Source: JBBQIY01 sp964618405
GTDB lineage: Bacteria > Verrucomicrobiota > Kiritimatiellia > RFP12 > UBA3636
Direction: 5' to 3'
NCBI GenBank assembly: GCA_964618405.1
Contig: CAZUAY010000078.1
Location: 1-14,589, forward strand
DNA length: 14,589 nt
The first letter of the stretch is position 1, and each line of letters opens with the position of its first letter. A program made the translations under genes and the position numbers. Under the pieces are notes generated by a model that saw nothing but the letters and a program-made list of their open reading frames with translations, was not told the origin of the DNA and searched no databases. This document shows, in pieces, positions 1-7,412 of this stretch.

Positions 1-6
1 TACGAA

Positions 7-63
7 AACGGGTTAGAAAACCCGTTCTCCGTTTGCTTCGCCTGTCTGCCGTTCCTGCACAGG
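7..63 (-). repeat. 57-bp hairpin-bearing repeat, left copy
   Basis: Read on the minus strand, this copy starts with CCTGTGCAGG, passes through a conserved 27-bp middle and ends in a 20-nt hairpin (AACGGGTT, loop TTCT, AACCCGTT). It aligns without gaps to 14524-14580 at 47 of 57 positions, and that copy is in the opposite orientation. Three of the changed hairpin positions on each arm compensate each other. Its position at the very edge of the window is what one sees when an assembly breaks at a dispersed repeat, but it could also be the arm of a flanking inverted repeat. No coding function is visible. Confidence 0.85.
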
Positions 64-78
64 CAGGCGTCTTCGACG

Positions 79-108
79 AAGTTTGCGACAAAGTTTGCGA
101 CAAAGTTT
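79..108 (+). repeat. 12-bp tandem repeat, about 2.5 copies
   Basis: The unit AAGTTTGCGACA occurs twice in a row (79-90 and 91-102) and is followed by a partial third copy (AAGTTT, 103-108). It lies between the left 57-bp repeat and a small TTTTGG/CCAAAA hairpin at 107-123. I see no gene in this stretch. Confidence 0.7.
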
Positions 109-237
109 TTGGGGACACCAAAAGTTACTCCGTCGTTTTTTCGCGGCGCAGCCGCGCGGAGGGCTTGCTCTTGGCTAAATGGAACTGTATCGCCTTTCGG
201 AGAACAATGAACCTTAGACCATGGACTTTCAGAATCC

Positions 238-255
238 CAAAATTCGTAATTCTCT
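238..255 (-). repeat. Heptamer repeat remnant, downstream of the SDR gene
   Basis: On the minus strand this reads GAGAATTACGAATTTT, a short run of the GAATTAC heptamer that forms long arrays elsewhere in the window. Next to it, at 263-290, is an 8-bp-period run (AAGATTAC, ACGATTAA, CCGGATGC on the minus strand). The stretch 1-329 otherwise holds the left repeat, a tandem repeat, a CGCGGC/GCCGCG hairpin at 142-156 and no credible gene. Confidence 0.45.
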
Positions 256-292
256 CGCCACTGCATCCGGTTAATCGTGTAATCTTGTCTAA

Positions 293-323
293 AACTCTTG
301 CGCCTCCTTGCGGCCCAAGAGTT
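293..323 (-). terminator. Possible terminator hairpin after the SDR gene
   Basis: An inverted repeat AACTCTTG (293-300) / CAAGAGTT (316-323) starts 7 nt after the stop codon of the SDR gene. It has a 15-nt interior in which a further 3 bp can pair. On the minus strand the stem is followed only by a short TTTTAG, so the U-tract is weak. It is the only hairpin in a position to end the four-gene operon. Confidence 0.35.
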
Positions 324-329
324 AAAATT

Positions 330-1073
330 TTAAACGCGTAACCCGCCGTCGATTTCGAGGATTTTGCCGTTGACGAAATCGTTTTCGATGATAAAGCGGA
401 CGGTCTGGGAAATCTCCGCCATCTCCCCCAATCGTTTCAGGGGAATTTGCGCCTTGATCTTCTCGAGCGCTTCCGGTTTGATAGCGGCGACCATTTCAGT
501 ATTGGTGTAGCCGGGTGCAATTGCCGCACAGCGAATGCCATACCGGGCCAGCTCTTTGCTCCACACAACCGTCATGGCGTCGACACCGGCTTTGGCCGCC
601 GAGTAGTTGGTCTGCCCGAAATTGCCAGCTCGGGAGACCGAGGAGATATTGACGATGACACCGCCTTTTTCCATCATCGCGGCAGCGGCTTCGCGCCCGC
701 AGAGAAAAACGCCAGTCAAATTGACGTCGATAACGGTTTTGAAGTTTTCTAACGACATCGTTTTGATGCCGTCGTCAGTGGCCTTGATCAGAAGCCCATC
801 GCGCGTGATGCCGGCGTTGTTGACGAGCACGTCCAACGGCCCCTCGCCAGCGATGGCCGCAAACATGGACTTGACCGAGGCTTCGTCGGCCACATTGCAG
901 ATGTGGCTTGTGATCGAGAGCTCAGCGCTGTCGGCCTTGATCGCCGTTAGTGCTTCTGCCGAAATATCGCAGACATGTACGCGCGCACCAGCTTTGGCGA
1001 GGTCGAGCGCGATTTGTCGTCCTAGGCCACGGCCTGCGCCAGTGACGAGGCAACGTCGATTTTTAATATCCAT
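330..1073 (-). CDS. SDR-family 3-hydroxyacyl-CoA dehydrogenase / acetoacetyl-CoA reductase (FabG/PhaB type)
   Basis: This 247-residue protein has the full classical short-chain dehydrogenase pattern. The cofactor loop TGAGRGLG is at residues 11-18, NNAG at 85-88, and the catalytic set is Asn118, Ser144, Tyr157 and Lys161 (YSAAK). The end of strand beta2 carries Asp36 (VCDIS), which in classical SDRs usually favours NAD(H) over NADPH; this points to an oxidative or fermentative role rather than fatty-acid synthesis. The start is ATG at 1073, preceded by AAAGGA with 9 nt spacing. It is the last gene of the operon, 36 nt after the HCDH gene. With thiolase and CoA-transferase neighbours the likely substrate is acetoacetyl-CoA/(R)-3-hydroxybutyryl-CoA. 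The alternative is a 3-oxoacyl-ACP reductase. The family is certain; the substrate is inferred. Confidence 0.9.
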   Translation of the reverse strand: MDIKNRRCLVTGAGRGLGRQIALDLAKAGARVHVCDISAEALTAIKADSAELSITSHICNVADEASVKSMFAAIAGEGPLDVLVNNAGITRDGLLIKATDDGIKTMSLENFKTVIDVNLTGVFLCGREAAAAMMEKGGVIVNISSVSRAGNFGQTNYSAAKAGVDAMTVVWSKELARYGIRCAAIAPGYTNTEMVAAIKPEALEKIKAQIPLKRLGEMAEISQTVRFIIENDFVNGKILEIDGGLRV

Positions 1074-1109
1074 AGTCAGCTATCCTTTGCTAGGCGCAGC
1101 AGGCGGCGC

Positions 1110-1958
1110 TTAATACGTGTAAAAACCTTGTCCTGATTTGCGTCCCAAATGTCCGGCGGCGATCCGATCCGTTAGTGCGGCGGCTGGGAGGTAAGTGGAT
1201 TGATTCAGCGCTCGGCTGAGCGAGGTCAGGATGTGGTGACACACGTCTAAGCCGATCAGGTCGGCCACGTGTAACGGCCCTGTGGGGTGCATGGCACCGA
1301 GGCACATGGCCGTGTCGATCTCCTCGGGCGAGGCGACACCGGCATCGACGAGTTTGGCCGCTTCGTTAATCAAGGGCAGGAGCAGTCGGTTCACAATAAA
1401 TCCAGGGGAGTCCTTGACGTTGACGGCGGTCTTTCCGCAGGCCACAAGAATCTCCCGTACCTTGTCGAGCACCGCCGGTGCAAGTGCTGAGGTGGCGATC
1501 ACTTCGACGAGTTCGAGCTTGGTGGGTGGATTGAAAAAGTGGACACCTAAGAATCGTTCGGGATGGATGAGCGAACGGGCTAATTCCGAGACGCTTAGTG
1601 AGCTGGTATTCGTACCGATTGCCGCTTGCGGAGAAAGGACCTTTTCGAGCTCTGTGTAGAGGCGGGTCTTCGCGTCGAAATCCTCGATGATGGCCTCAAT
1701 AACCAGCGCGACATCGGCCAAGTCTGACAGGTTTTCGACGGGTTGAATTCGGCTCTGGATCGCTTCGGCTTCCGCTGCGGTCAACTTGCCTTTTTCAACG
1801 CTCCCTGCCAGTCGCTTAGCAATTTTTTTTTGCCCATTGGCCGTGAAGGCGGGGGTGGTGTCCCAGATCAAGGTGTGGAAGCCACGTTCCGCGAACATTT
1901 GGGCGATACCGCCCCCCATGATGCCGGTGCCGATGACGCCGATGACTGTGTTTTTCAT
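1110..1958 (-). CDS. 3-hydroxybutyryl-CoA dehydrogenase (HCDH family)
   Basis: The 282-residue protein matches the usual length for bacterial Hbd/PaaH enzymes, which interconvert (S)-3-hydroxybutyryl-CoA and acetoacetyl-CoA with a nicotinamide cofactor. The Rossmann motif GTGIMG is at residues 10-15, and Asp33 ends beta2, indicating NAD(H). Catalytic residues by family pattern are Ser119 (NTSSLS), His140 (GVHFFNPP), Glu152 (LVEVI) and Asn190 (FIVNR). The C-terminal HCDH domain ends in the typical GRKSGQGFYTY. I chose ATG at 1958 because the Rossmann strand begins right after it; reading further upstream gives non-homologous sequence overlapping the thiolase gene. It sits 14 nt after the thiolase stop and is clearly cotranscribed. 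Confidence 0.93.
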   Translation of the reverse strand: MKNTVIGVIGTGIMGGGIAQMFAERGFHTLIWDTTPAFTANGQKKIAKRLAGSVEKGKLTAAEAEAIQSRIQPVENLSDLADVALVIEAIIEDFDAKTRLYTELEKVLSPQAAIGTNTSSLSVSELARSLIHPERFLGVHFFNPPTKLELVEVIATSALAPAVLDKVREILVACGKTAVNVKDSPGFIVNRLLLPLINEAAKLVDAGVASPEEIDTAMCLGAMHPTGPLHVADLIGLDVCHHILTSLSRALNQSTYLPAAALTDRIAAGHLGRKSGQGFYTY

Positions 1959-1972
1959 AGTGAAGTTCCGTG

Positions 1973-3145
1973 TTAGACGTTTTCGAGTAAGATGGCGAGT
2001 CCCATGCCGCCACCGACGCAGAGCGAGGCGATGCCGAAGGCGGCCTGTTGTCGCTTCATCTGGTGCATGAGTGTGACGACGATCCGGGCTCCGCTGGAGC
2101 CGATGGGGTGCCCCATGGCGATGGCTCCGCCGTTGATGTTGACGTTTGTCGGATCGATCTGGAGGTCTTGGAGAACGGCCAGCGATTGGGCGGCAAAGGC
2201 CTCGTTCAGCTCCCAAACGTCGATGTCGGTTACCGCCATTCGCTGTCTGGCCAGCAACTTATTGATGGCACCGACCGGTCCAATGCCCATCAGTTCAGGC
2301 GGGCACCCCACGCAAACGATGTCGCGGATGCGGACACAGAGCGAGGTGTCGATGGCAGGCGTTTCTGCGCTGATGACGAGCGATGCCGCGCCGTCATTGA
2401 TGCCCGACGCATTGCCCGCCGTCACGGTGCCATCTGGCTTGAATGCAGGGCGCAACTTCGCCAATGCGGCCAGCGTGCTATCGGCGCGGGGATGCTCATC
2501 GTGCTCAACGATTACTTCGCTTTTGCGAGATTTAACGGTCACAGGGACAATTTCATTTGTAAAGATTCCACGCTCACGTGCGGCGGCATGGCGGAGTTGA
2601 CTTCCCAGCGCAAAACGGTCCTGTGCCTCGCGGCCAATGTTATATTTTGTGGCGATGTTTTCGGCGGTGATGCCCATGTGATAGTGACCGAAAACATCGG
2701 TCAGTCCATCGCTAACAACCGTATCTTTGGCCGTGCAATCGCCGACCCGTGCTCCTTGGCGCAATGCGGGGAGAATATAGGGGGAGTTGGTCATGCTCTC
2801 GATACCCCCGGCGACCACAACGGACGCCTCGCCCAAGAGCAGCGTGCGACACGCGAGGTCGATGGCCTTCATACCCGATCCGCAAACTTGATTGACGGTG
2901 TAGGACGGCGTTGCCTGCGGTACGCCGCACCCGATTGCGACTTGGCGGGCGGGGTTTTGCCCGAGACCAGTCTGGAGGACGTTGCCCATGACAACCTCCT
3001 CGACGGCGGCGGGATCGACTCCTGCGCGTTTTAGACTTTCGGTAACTGATACGATACCGAGCTCCACGGCGCTGACGTTTGAGAACTGTCCGTTTAAATC
3101 GCCGATTGGCGTTCGCACGGCTCCGCTGATCCACAGTGTTTTCAT
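1973..3145 (-). CDS. Acetyl-CoA C-acetyltransferase (thiolase)
   Basis: This 390-residue protein has the normal length for a biosynthetic-type thiolase that condenses two acetyl-CoA to acetoacetyl-CoA or cleaves it. The nucleophilic Cys88 is in VNQVCGSGMKA. The second active-site loop NGGAIAMGHPIGSSGAR carries His346, and the C-terminal CVGGGMG carries Cys376. The start is set by an AAAGGA at 3152-3157, which is 6 nt before ATG 3145 and directly against an alternative ATG at 3151, so 3145 is preferred. It lies 52 nt after the CoA-transferase and 14 nt before the 3-hydroxybutyryl-CoA dehydrogenase, the usual gene company for acetoacetyl-CoA metabolism. Chain-length preference cannot be read from sequence, but the context favours C4. 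Confidence 0.95.
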   Translation of the reverse strand: MKTLWISGAVRTPIGDLNGQFSNVSAVELGIVSVTESLKRAGVDPAAVEEVVMGNVLQTGLGQNPARQVAIGCGVPQATPSYTVNQVCGSGMKAIDLACRTLLLGEASVVVAGGIESMTNSPYILPALRQGARVGDCTAKDTVVSDGLTDVFGHYHMGITAENIATKYNIGREAQDRFALGSQLRHAAARERGIFTNEIVPVTVKSRKSEVIVEHDEHPRADSTLAALAKLRPAFKPDGTVTAGNASGINDGAASLVISAETPAIDTSLCVRIRDIVCVGCPPELMGIGPVGAINKLLARQRMAVTDIDVWELNEAFAAQSLAVLQDLQIDPTNVNINGGAIAMGHPIGSSGARIVVTLMHQMKRQQAAFGIASLCVGGGMGLAILLENV

Positions 3146-3197
3146 GTTCATTCCTTTGACGGTGATGGTAGGCAGGTTCTTTTGAAAATTATGAGAC

Positions 3198-4727
3198 TCA
3201 GGTGAATATAGAAGCTGGCATGATGCGCAGGGTTTCACTGATTCGCGGTTTGAAGGCTACGTGAGCGAGGATGTCGCGTTCGATATCGATCCCTGGCGCG
3301 ACTTCGGTCAACATCATGCCAGTGCCTGTCAACTCGAACACGGCACGCTCGGTTATGTACAAAACCTGATGGCCTCTTTTCTGGGCGTATTGACCTGAGA
3401 AGGTAATGTGTTCAACATGGTCAACAAATTTATCGATTCGTCCTTCTTTTAAGATCTTGAGTTTACCGTCCTCAAAGGCGACATCGAGACCGCCAGTGGT
3501 GAAGGTTCCAGCAAAGACGACCTTGCGCGCTGTCTGGGTGATGTTCATGAATCCGCCAACCCCCGCCACCCGACCGTTGAATTTGCTCACGTTGACATTG
3601 CCATGCCGGTCGCATTCGGCCAGTCCGAGAAAAGCGACGTCGAGTCCGCCTCCGTCGTAGAAGTCGAACATGTACGGCTGATCGATGATGGCTTGTGGAA
3701 AGGACGACGCGCCAAAGCTCAGCCCCGATGCGGGGATGCCGCCGATGGGTCCCGATTCAACGCTAAGCGTCATCTCGTTGAGCCGTCCCTCCTCCTTGGC
3801 GATCTGGGCGATGCCTTCAGGAAGGCCGATTCCTAGGTTGGCGATGTCCCCCGCCTTAATTTCCTGGAATGCTCGCTTGGAGATGTAGCGTCTCGGACCG
3901 TCTTCCATGCGTGGCAAGGTCAGCGTATTGATGTCGCCCTGTCGCAGATAGTTGGGATTGAAGGCTTCGGCATACGTCTGCGTATGCTGTGCTTTGTCGG
4001 CGATAACAACCGCGTCGACGAAGATCCCTGGAATGGTAATTTTTTGTGGGTCACGCGAGAAATCTTCCGCCATGCGTTCAACTTGGACGATCACTCGACC
4101 GCCACTGTTTCGCACGGCTTGGGCGATAGAAAGTGCCTCTGCTGTGATGACCTCGTTTTCCATCGAGATATTGCCGAAGGAATCGCTGGAGGTTCCTCGT
4201 AGAAGGCCAACATGAATCGGAAACGCTTTGTAAAGCAACCAGTCTCGACCGCCGATGCTGATCCGCTCGACAAGATCTTCTGTCGTTTTTTCATTGAGCT
4301 TGCCGCCGCCATAACGAGGGTCGACAAAGGTCTCGAGGCCGATGTGGGTGATGCGACCAGGATTGCCAGCGGCGATTTCGCGAAAGAGGTGACTGATAAC
4401 GCCTTGCGGGAAGTTATAGGCTTCGATTTTGTTTTCCATTGCCAAGCGACCCATGGTCGGCGCCAGATTCCAATGACCCCCCACGACCCGCTTGAGCATG
4501 CCTTCATGGCCGAAGTGGTTTAAGCCGCGGGTTGCACCATCGCCTTGCCCTGCAGCATAGACAAGCGTCAGATCGCGCGGCTTTCCCGTTTCTAGAAAAT
4601 GAGCTTCAACGGCCGCCGTCAGGGCTTCTGGGTGAGCGCAACCGACGAAGCCGCCGGTGGCCAAAGTGGATCCGCTCTCGATCAGCGAGGCCGCCTCGCG
4701 GGCGGAAATCAATTTAACTTTTCTCAT
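3198..4727 (-). CDS. Acyl-CoA:acetate CoA-transferase, fused alpha-beta type (YdiF/Pct family)
   Basis: The 509-residue protein is a single-chain family I CoA-transferase: the alpha-like half comes first (GGFVGCAHPEAL near 25-36) and the beta-like half starts near residue 283. The catalytic glutamate is Glu324 in VESGPIGG, followed by the conserved SFGAS. It should move CoA between acyl-CoAs and short acids such as acetate, propionate, 3-hydroxybutyrate or acetoacetate through a glutamyl-CoA thioester. I chose ATG 4727 because the family N-terminus (MRKVKLISAREAASLI) begins there; upstream codons to 4805 look non-homologous. The ribosome site is weak (GGA about 12 nt upstream). It is the first gene of the operon, so substrate activation precedes thiolase and dehydrogenase steps. 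Confidence 0.92.
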   Translation of the reverse strand: MRKVKLISAREAASLIESGSTLATGGFVGCAHPEALTAAVEAHFLETGKPRDLTLVYAAGQGDGATRGLNHFGHEGMLKRVVGGHWNLAPTMGRLAMENKIEAYNFPQGVISHLFREIAAGNPGRITHIGLETFVDPRYGGGKLNEKTTEDLVERISIGGRDWLLYKAFPIHVGLLRGTSSDSFGNISMENEVITAEALSIAQAVRNSGGRVIVQVERMAEDFSRDPQKITIPGIFVDAVVIADKAQHTQTYAEAFNPNYLRQGDINTLTLPRMEDGPRRYISKRAFQEIKAGDIANLGIGLPEGIAQIAKEEGRLNEMTLSVESGPIGGIPASGLSFGASSFPQAIIDQPYMFDFYDGGGLDVAFLGLAECDRHGNVNVSKFNGRVAGVGGFMNITQTARKVVFAGTFTTGGLDVAFEDGKLKILKEGRIDKFVDHVEHITFSGQYAQKRGHQVLYITERAVFELTGTGMMLTEVAPGIDIERDILAHVAFKPRISETLRIMPASIFT

Positions 4728-4786
4728 AGAAAATGGCGTTCCGTTGTTTGAGACGAGCAAGTACAAGTCGACCCTAAAAAGGTTGC

Positions 4787-4807
4787 CCGTGGCAATGATC
4801 GCCACGG
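4787..4807 (-). other. Hairpin in the leader of the CoA-transferase operon
   Basis: A perfect 7-bp stem CCGTGGC (4787-4793) / GCCACGG (4801-4807) encloses a 7-nt loop. It lies about 60-80 nt upstream of the CoA-transferase start, inside the 179-nt divergent spacer. No U-tract follows on the minus strand, so it is not an obvious terminator; it could be an operator or a leader structure. A minus-strand TTGACA at 4859-4864 could be the -35 box of the operon promoter, but no good -10 box follows at standard spacing. Confidence 0.4.
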
Positions 4808-4906
4808 CGACCCAGCTTCTATTCCTGAGGTAGAGATTGCCACAAGAGGAGGGATTTTGTCAAGTTGCTGTTGTCTCGATCTATAGAATAAAGTAAACTT
4901 GGACGC

Positions 4907-6019
4907 ATGAATCCGTTTTCACTTCTTGTCAAACCATCCTCCGCCGATTGCAATCTACGGTGCAAGTATTGTTTCTATCTTGAGAGGGCAGAGCTTTATC
5001 CGGAATCCCGCAGGCACCGCATGACGTCCGCTGTGCTGGAGCGCATGATTAAGTCCTATTTGGAAACAGAACGGCCTTGTTACTTATTTGGGTGGCAAGG
5101 GGGTGAGCCTACGCTCATGGGACTCGACTTTTATAAGCAGGTTACGGACATGCAGTCGACTTTCGGACGTCCCGGCTCCAGCGTGGCGAACGGCTTTCAG
5201 ACGAACGGTGTTTTACTTAACGACGACTGGGCTAAGCATTTTGCGCATTACCATTTTCTCTTAGGAGTGAGTGTCGACGGGCCAGCGAAGCTTCATGATC
5301 GCTTCCGGCGCGATATCGGCGGTCGCGGCACACATTCGCGTGTGATGGAAGGGATTGGCGCTTTGAAGCGCAATGGGGTTGAATACAATGTACTGACGCT
5401 CGTGAGCCAGTCGAATGTGGCTCATCCCGAGGAAGTGTACGACTCGCTTTGCGGCATGGGCGTGGCGTTTCATCAATATATTGAATGCGTGGAATTCGAC
5501 GAGCAGGGCAAGTTGCGTCCCTTCGCCATTACGGGAACGGAATGGGGAGCGTTCCTGTGTCGGATTTTTGATCGCTGGTATGCGCACGATACCCATCGAG
5601 TTTCCGTGCGCCTTTTCGACACAATACTTGCGCAGATGGTTGACGGTGTCAGCAATACGTGTGCGGCGGGATGCAGTTGCGACCAATATTTTGTGGTGGA
5701 GCACAACGGCGATGTGTATCCGTGCGATTTCAACGTCATGGAAGATCTTCGCCTCGGTAATGTGCAGTCGCACACATGGGCGGCGATGCAGGGATCAGAG
5801 CTTTACAAGACTTTCGGTGCGGCCAAAGCGCAATGGAATACTGCCTGCTCGGTCTGCCCATGGCTTCGCTATTGCCATGGTGACTGTCCTAAGAACCGTC
5901 CGGGGCGACAACCAGGAGCACTGAGTTATCTGTGCGAGGGATGGAAACAGTTTTATACGCATGCCATACCGCGACTCCAGCCACTGGCTGACGAAATCAG
6001 GCGGATGCGTTCTGGGTGA
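4907..6019 (+). CDS. Anaerobic sulfatase-maturating enzyme (radical SAM/SPASM)
   Basis: The 370-residue protein should oxidise a Cys or Ser of a sulfatase to the catalytic formylglycine without oxygen. The radical SAM cluster motif is Cys15-Cys19-Cys22 (CNLRCKYC) with GGEP at 65-68. The SPASM region holds Cys252, 256, 258 and 273, then Cys314, 317, 323, 327 and 343, enough for two auxiliary 4Fe-4S clusters. Asp274 in YPCDF corresponds to the proposed catalytic Asp of the Clostridium perfringens enzyme, whose length and cysteine pattern match almost position for position. ATG 4907 is preceded by a weak GGA. A candidate -10 TATAGA is at 4882-4887, with TTGTCA 19 nt upstream. The closest neighbour is an MFS permease; no sulfatase gene is in the window. 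Confidence 0.93.
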   Translation: MNPFSLLVKPSSADCNLRCKYCFYLERAELYPESRRHRMTSAVLERMIKSYLETERPCYLFGWQGGEPTLMGLDFYKQVTDMQSTFGRPGSSVANGFQTNGVLLNDDWAKHFAHYHFLLGVSVDGPAKLHDRFRRDIGGRGTHSRVMEGIGALKRNGVEYNVLTLVSQSNVAHPEEVYDSLCGMGVAFHQYIECVEFDEQGKLRPFAITGTEWGAFLCRIFDRWYAHDTHRVSVRLFDTILAQMVDGVSNTCAAGCSCDQYFVVEHNGDVYPCDFNVMEDLRLGNVQSHTWAAMQGSELYKTFGAAKAQWNTACSVCPWLRYCHGDCPKNRPGRQPGALSYLCEGWKQFYTHAIPRLQPLADEIRRMRSG

Positions 6020-6148
6020 GATTCAACTTTGAATCCCACCCCGCTGAATTCTCCTCGAAAGTTAGGGATTGCCTTTATCACTCACAATGTTATAGAGTGC
6101 GGTTGGGTTAGTTTGGATGGAAAGCATGTTAAAGAAAGATCAGTGCTG

Positions 6149-7363
6149 ATGAGTACAAAGTCGAGAGTTCCTATTGAAACGTATACGGACCGAAGCCGCC
6201 GGCCGGCGGCTATTGCCGCACTGGCGTCACTTTTTGTTTTTGCCGTCTCCTCCAATGCCTTACCTGCAGTGCTCTTGCGTGCGGCCGATGGGTTGTCGGT
6301 TAGCATGGGTACACTGGCGCAGGTCTCCGCTATTCAGTTTTGTGGCTTTATGATCGCGGCGATTGCCGGCGGTATTGTGTCCGATCTCATTGGGAAAAAA
6401 ATAGTTTTACAGATAGCCTGTCTTTTGCTGCTGGCTGGATCGGCGGTTTGGAGCCTAGCCGATAGCCTCTCGATGGCTTTTATCGGGGGCGCGCTGATGG
6501 GGTTGGGCGGCGGGATCATCGAAAGCATGAGCACGACCGTCCTCTCAGACATGTATCCAGAACAGAGAAAGTTTTTCTTAAATTTTTCGCAGATTATTTA
6601 CTGCTTAGGGGCTGTTGCTGGGCCTGCAGTCATGAGCTGGCTCCTTCCGCTTGGTGTCAGTTGGCGTGTGTGTTTTGCTGGGATTGCAGCAACGTCCTTC
6701 TTGCTGGTGGTGCTCTTTTCTCACGCCATCTTGCCGATATCGACCCACGACGAACGGATACATTTTGAAGCCCTCAAAACGATTATCCGTCGACGCTCTT
6801 TTTTGTTGCCCTGTTTTGCGATTTTCCTTTATGTACTGGTTGAGGCTAGCGTGGTGTTGTACGGCAACGCCTATCTTCAGACCGTTCATCAAGCACCGGA
6901 GCGCTGGGCTATTGCGTTTCTTTCTCTCTTCTGGACTGGCATGATGCTGGGTCGCTGGGGATGCGCCTCCATCCCCGAGCGGATCCCAAACGCCCCTTTG
7001 ATCGCTTCGCTTTTGCTTCTTTCAGCAACGACGCTGATCCTGCAACACTGGGTGGCCGGCTGGGTTCCTTGCCTCATCCTTCTGGTGTTGACGGGCACAG
7101 CCCTTTCGGGTATCTGGCCCCTGATCGTCGGGATGTCTGCGGCACTGAATCCCCACTACTCCGGCACGGTGTTGGGGATCACGATTGCGGCTGGAGCACT
7201 CGGAAACGTCACCGCGCCCACCTTGATGAATGCTCTCTTCGCGTATGCCTCCTCCCATGCGATTTTTCCGATTCTAGCACTTCCACTGCTTCTCGCGGCA
7301 GTTGCGCTCTTGATGGTGGGTCGGACAAGCGAGAAGGTGCGAGTTGTGAGTGGCGAGTTGTGA
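6149..7363 (+). CDS. MFS transporter, sugar-permease-like
   Basis: This is a 404-residue, strongly hydrophobic protein with about twelve membrane segments, normal for the major facilitator superfamily. The loop 2-3 signature reads GGIVSDLIGKK at residues 74-84. The following stretch (GGGIIESMSTTVLSDMYP, then LNFSQIIYCLGAVAGP) resembles the fucose/glucose permease branch, so sugar uptake is plausible but unproven. I chose ATG 6149; the frame stays open upstream to a TTG at 6029, but those 40 residues are polar and precede the usual N-terminus. It follows the sulfatase maturase by 129 nt on the same strand, which may mean joint use in sulfated glycan catabolism. Its last nine residues are encoded by heptamer repeat DNA. 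Confidence 0.88.
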   Translation: MSTKSRVPIETYTDRSRRPAAIAALASLFVFAVSSNALPAVLLRAADGLSVSMGTLAQVSAIQFCGFMIAAIAGGIVSDLIGKKIVLQIACLLLLAGSAVWSLADSLSMAFIGGALMGLGGGIIESMSTTVLSDMYPEQRKFFLNFSQIIYCLGAVAGPAVMSWLLPLGVSWRVCFAGIAATSFLLVVLFSHAILPISTHDERIHFEALKTIIRRRSFLLPCFAIFLYVLVEASVVLYGNAYLQTVHQAPERWAIAFLSLFWTGMMLGRWGCASIPERIPNAPLIASLLLLSATTLILQHWVAGWVPCLILLVLTGTALSGIWPLIVGMSAALNPHYSGTVLGITIAAGALGNVTAPTLMNALFAYASSHAIFPILALPLLLAAVALLMVGRTSEKVRVVSGEL

Positions 7364-7412
7364 GTGGCGAATGGCTAGTCGCATGAGTCGCGAGTCGCTA
7401 GTCGCGAATGGC
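7341..7412 (+). repeat. Heptamer tandem array, ten units
   Basis: Ten consecutive 7-mers are readable: GAGTTGT, GAGTGGC, GAGTTGT, GAGTGGC, GAATGGC, TAGTCGC, then a 2-nt insertion, GAGTCGC, GAGTCGC, TAGTCGC and GAATGGC. The array covers the 3' ends of two convergent genes. It contains the stop codon of the MFS gene (TGA, 7361-7363) and that of the membrane glycosyltransferase-like gene (TAG, 7398-7400 on the minus strand), plus the final codons of both. No conventional terminator is visible between the two genes. Confidence 0.85.

Noticed and set aside
142..156. CGCGGC/GCCGCG hairpin beside TTTTTT as a terminator
   Set aside because: The T-run is 5' of the stem on the plus strand and becomes an A-run after the stem on the minus strand, so it cannot act as an intrinsic terminator in either direction.
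33..341. A plus-strand reading frame of 102 codons at the left edge
   Set aside because: It runs through the 57-bp repeat, the 12-bp tandem repeat and the hairpins, has no ribosome site, and resembles no family I know. It is repeat DNA read as protein.
2048..3034. A 328-codon plus-strand frame (and a 202-codon one at 1992-2600)
   Set aside because: Both lie entirely antisense to the thiolase gene, which has all family motifs; long antisense frames are expected in GC-rich codon use.
5261..5773. Minus-strand and shifted frames inside the sulfatase maturase gene
   Set aside because: The plus-strand frame has every expected cysteine over the full family length; the others are shadows.
6029..6148. 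An N-terminal extension of the MFS protein from TTG 6029
   Set aside because: The 40 extra residues are polar and atypical for MFS N-termini; ATG 6149 gives a normal family length.
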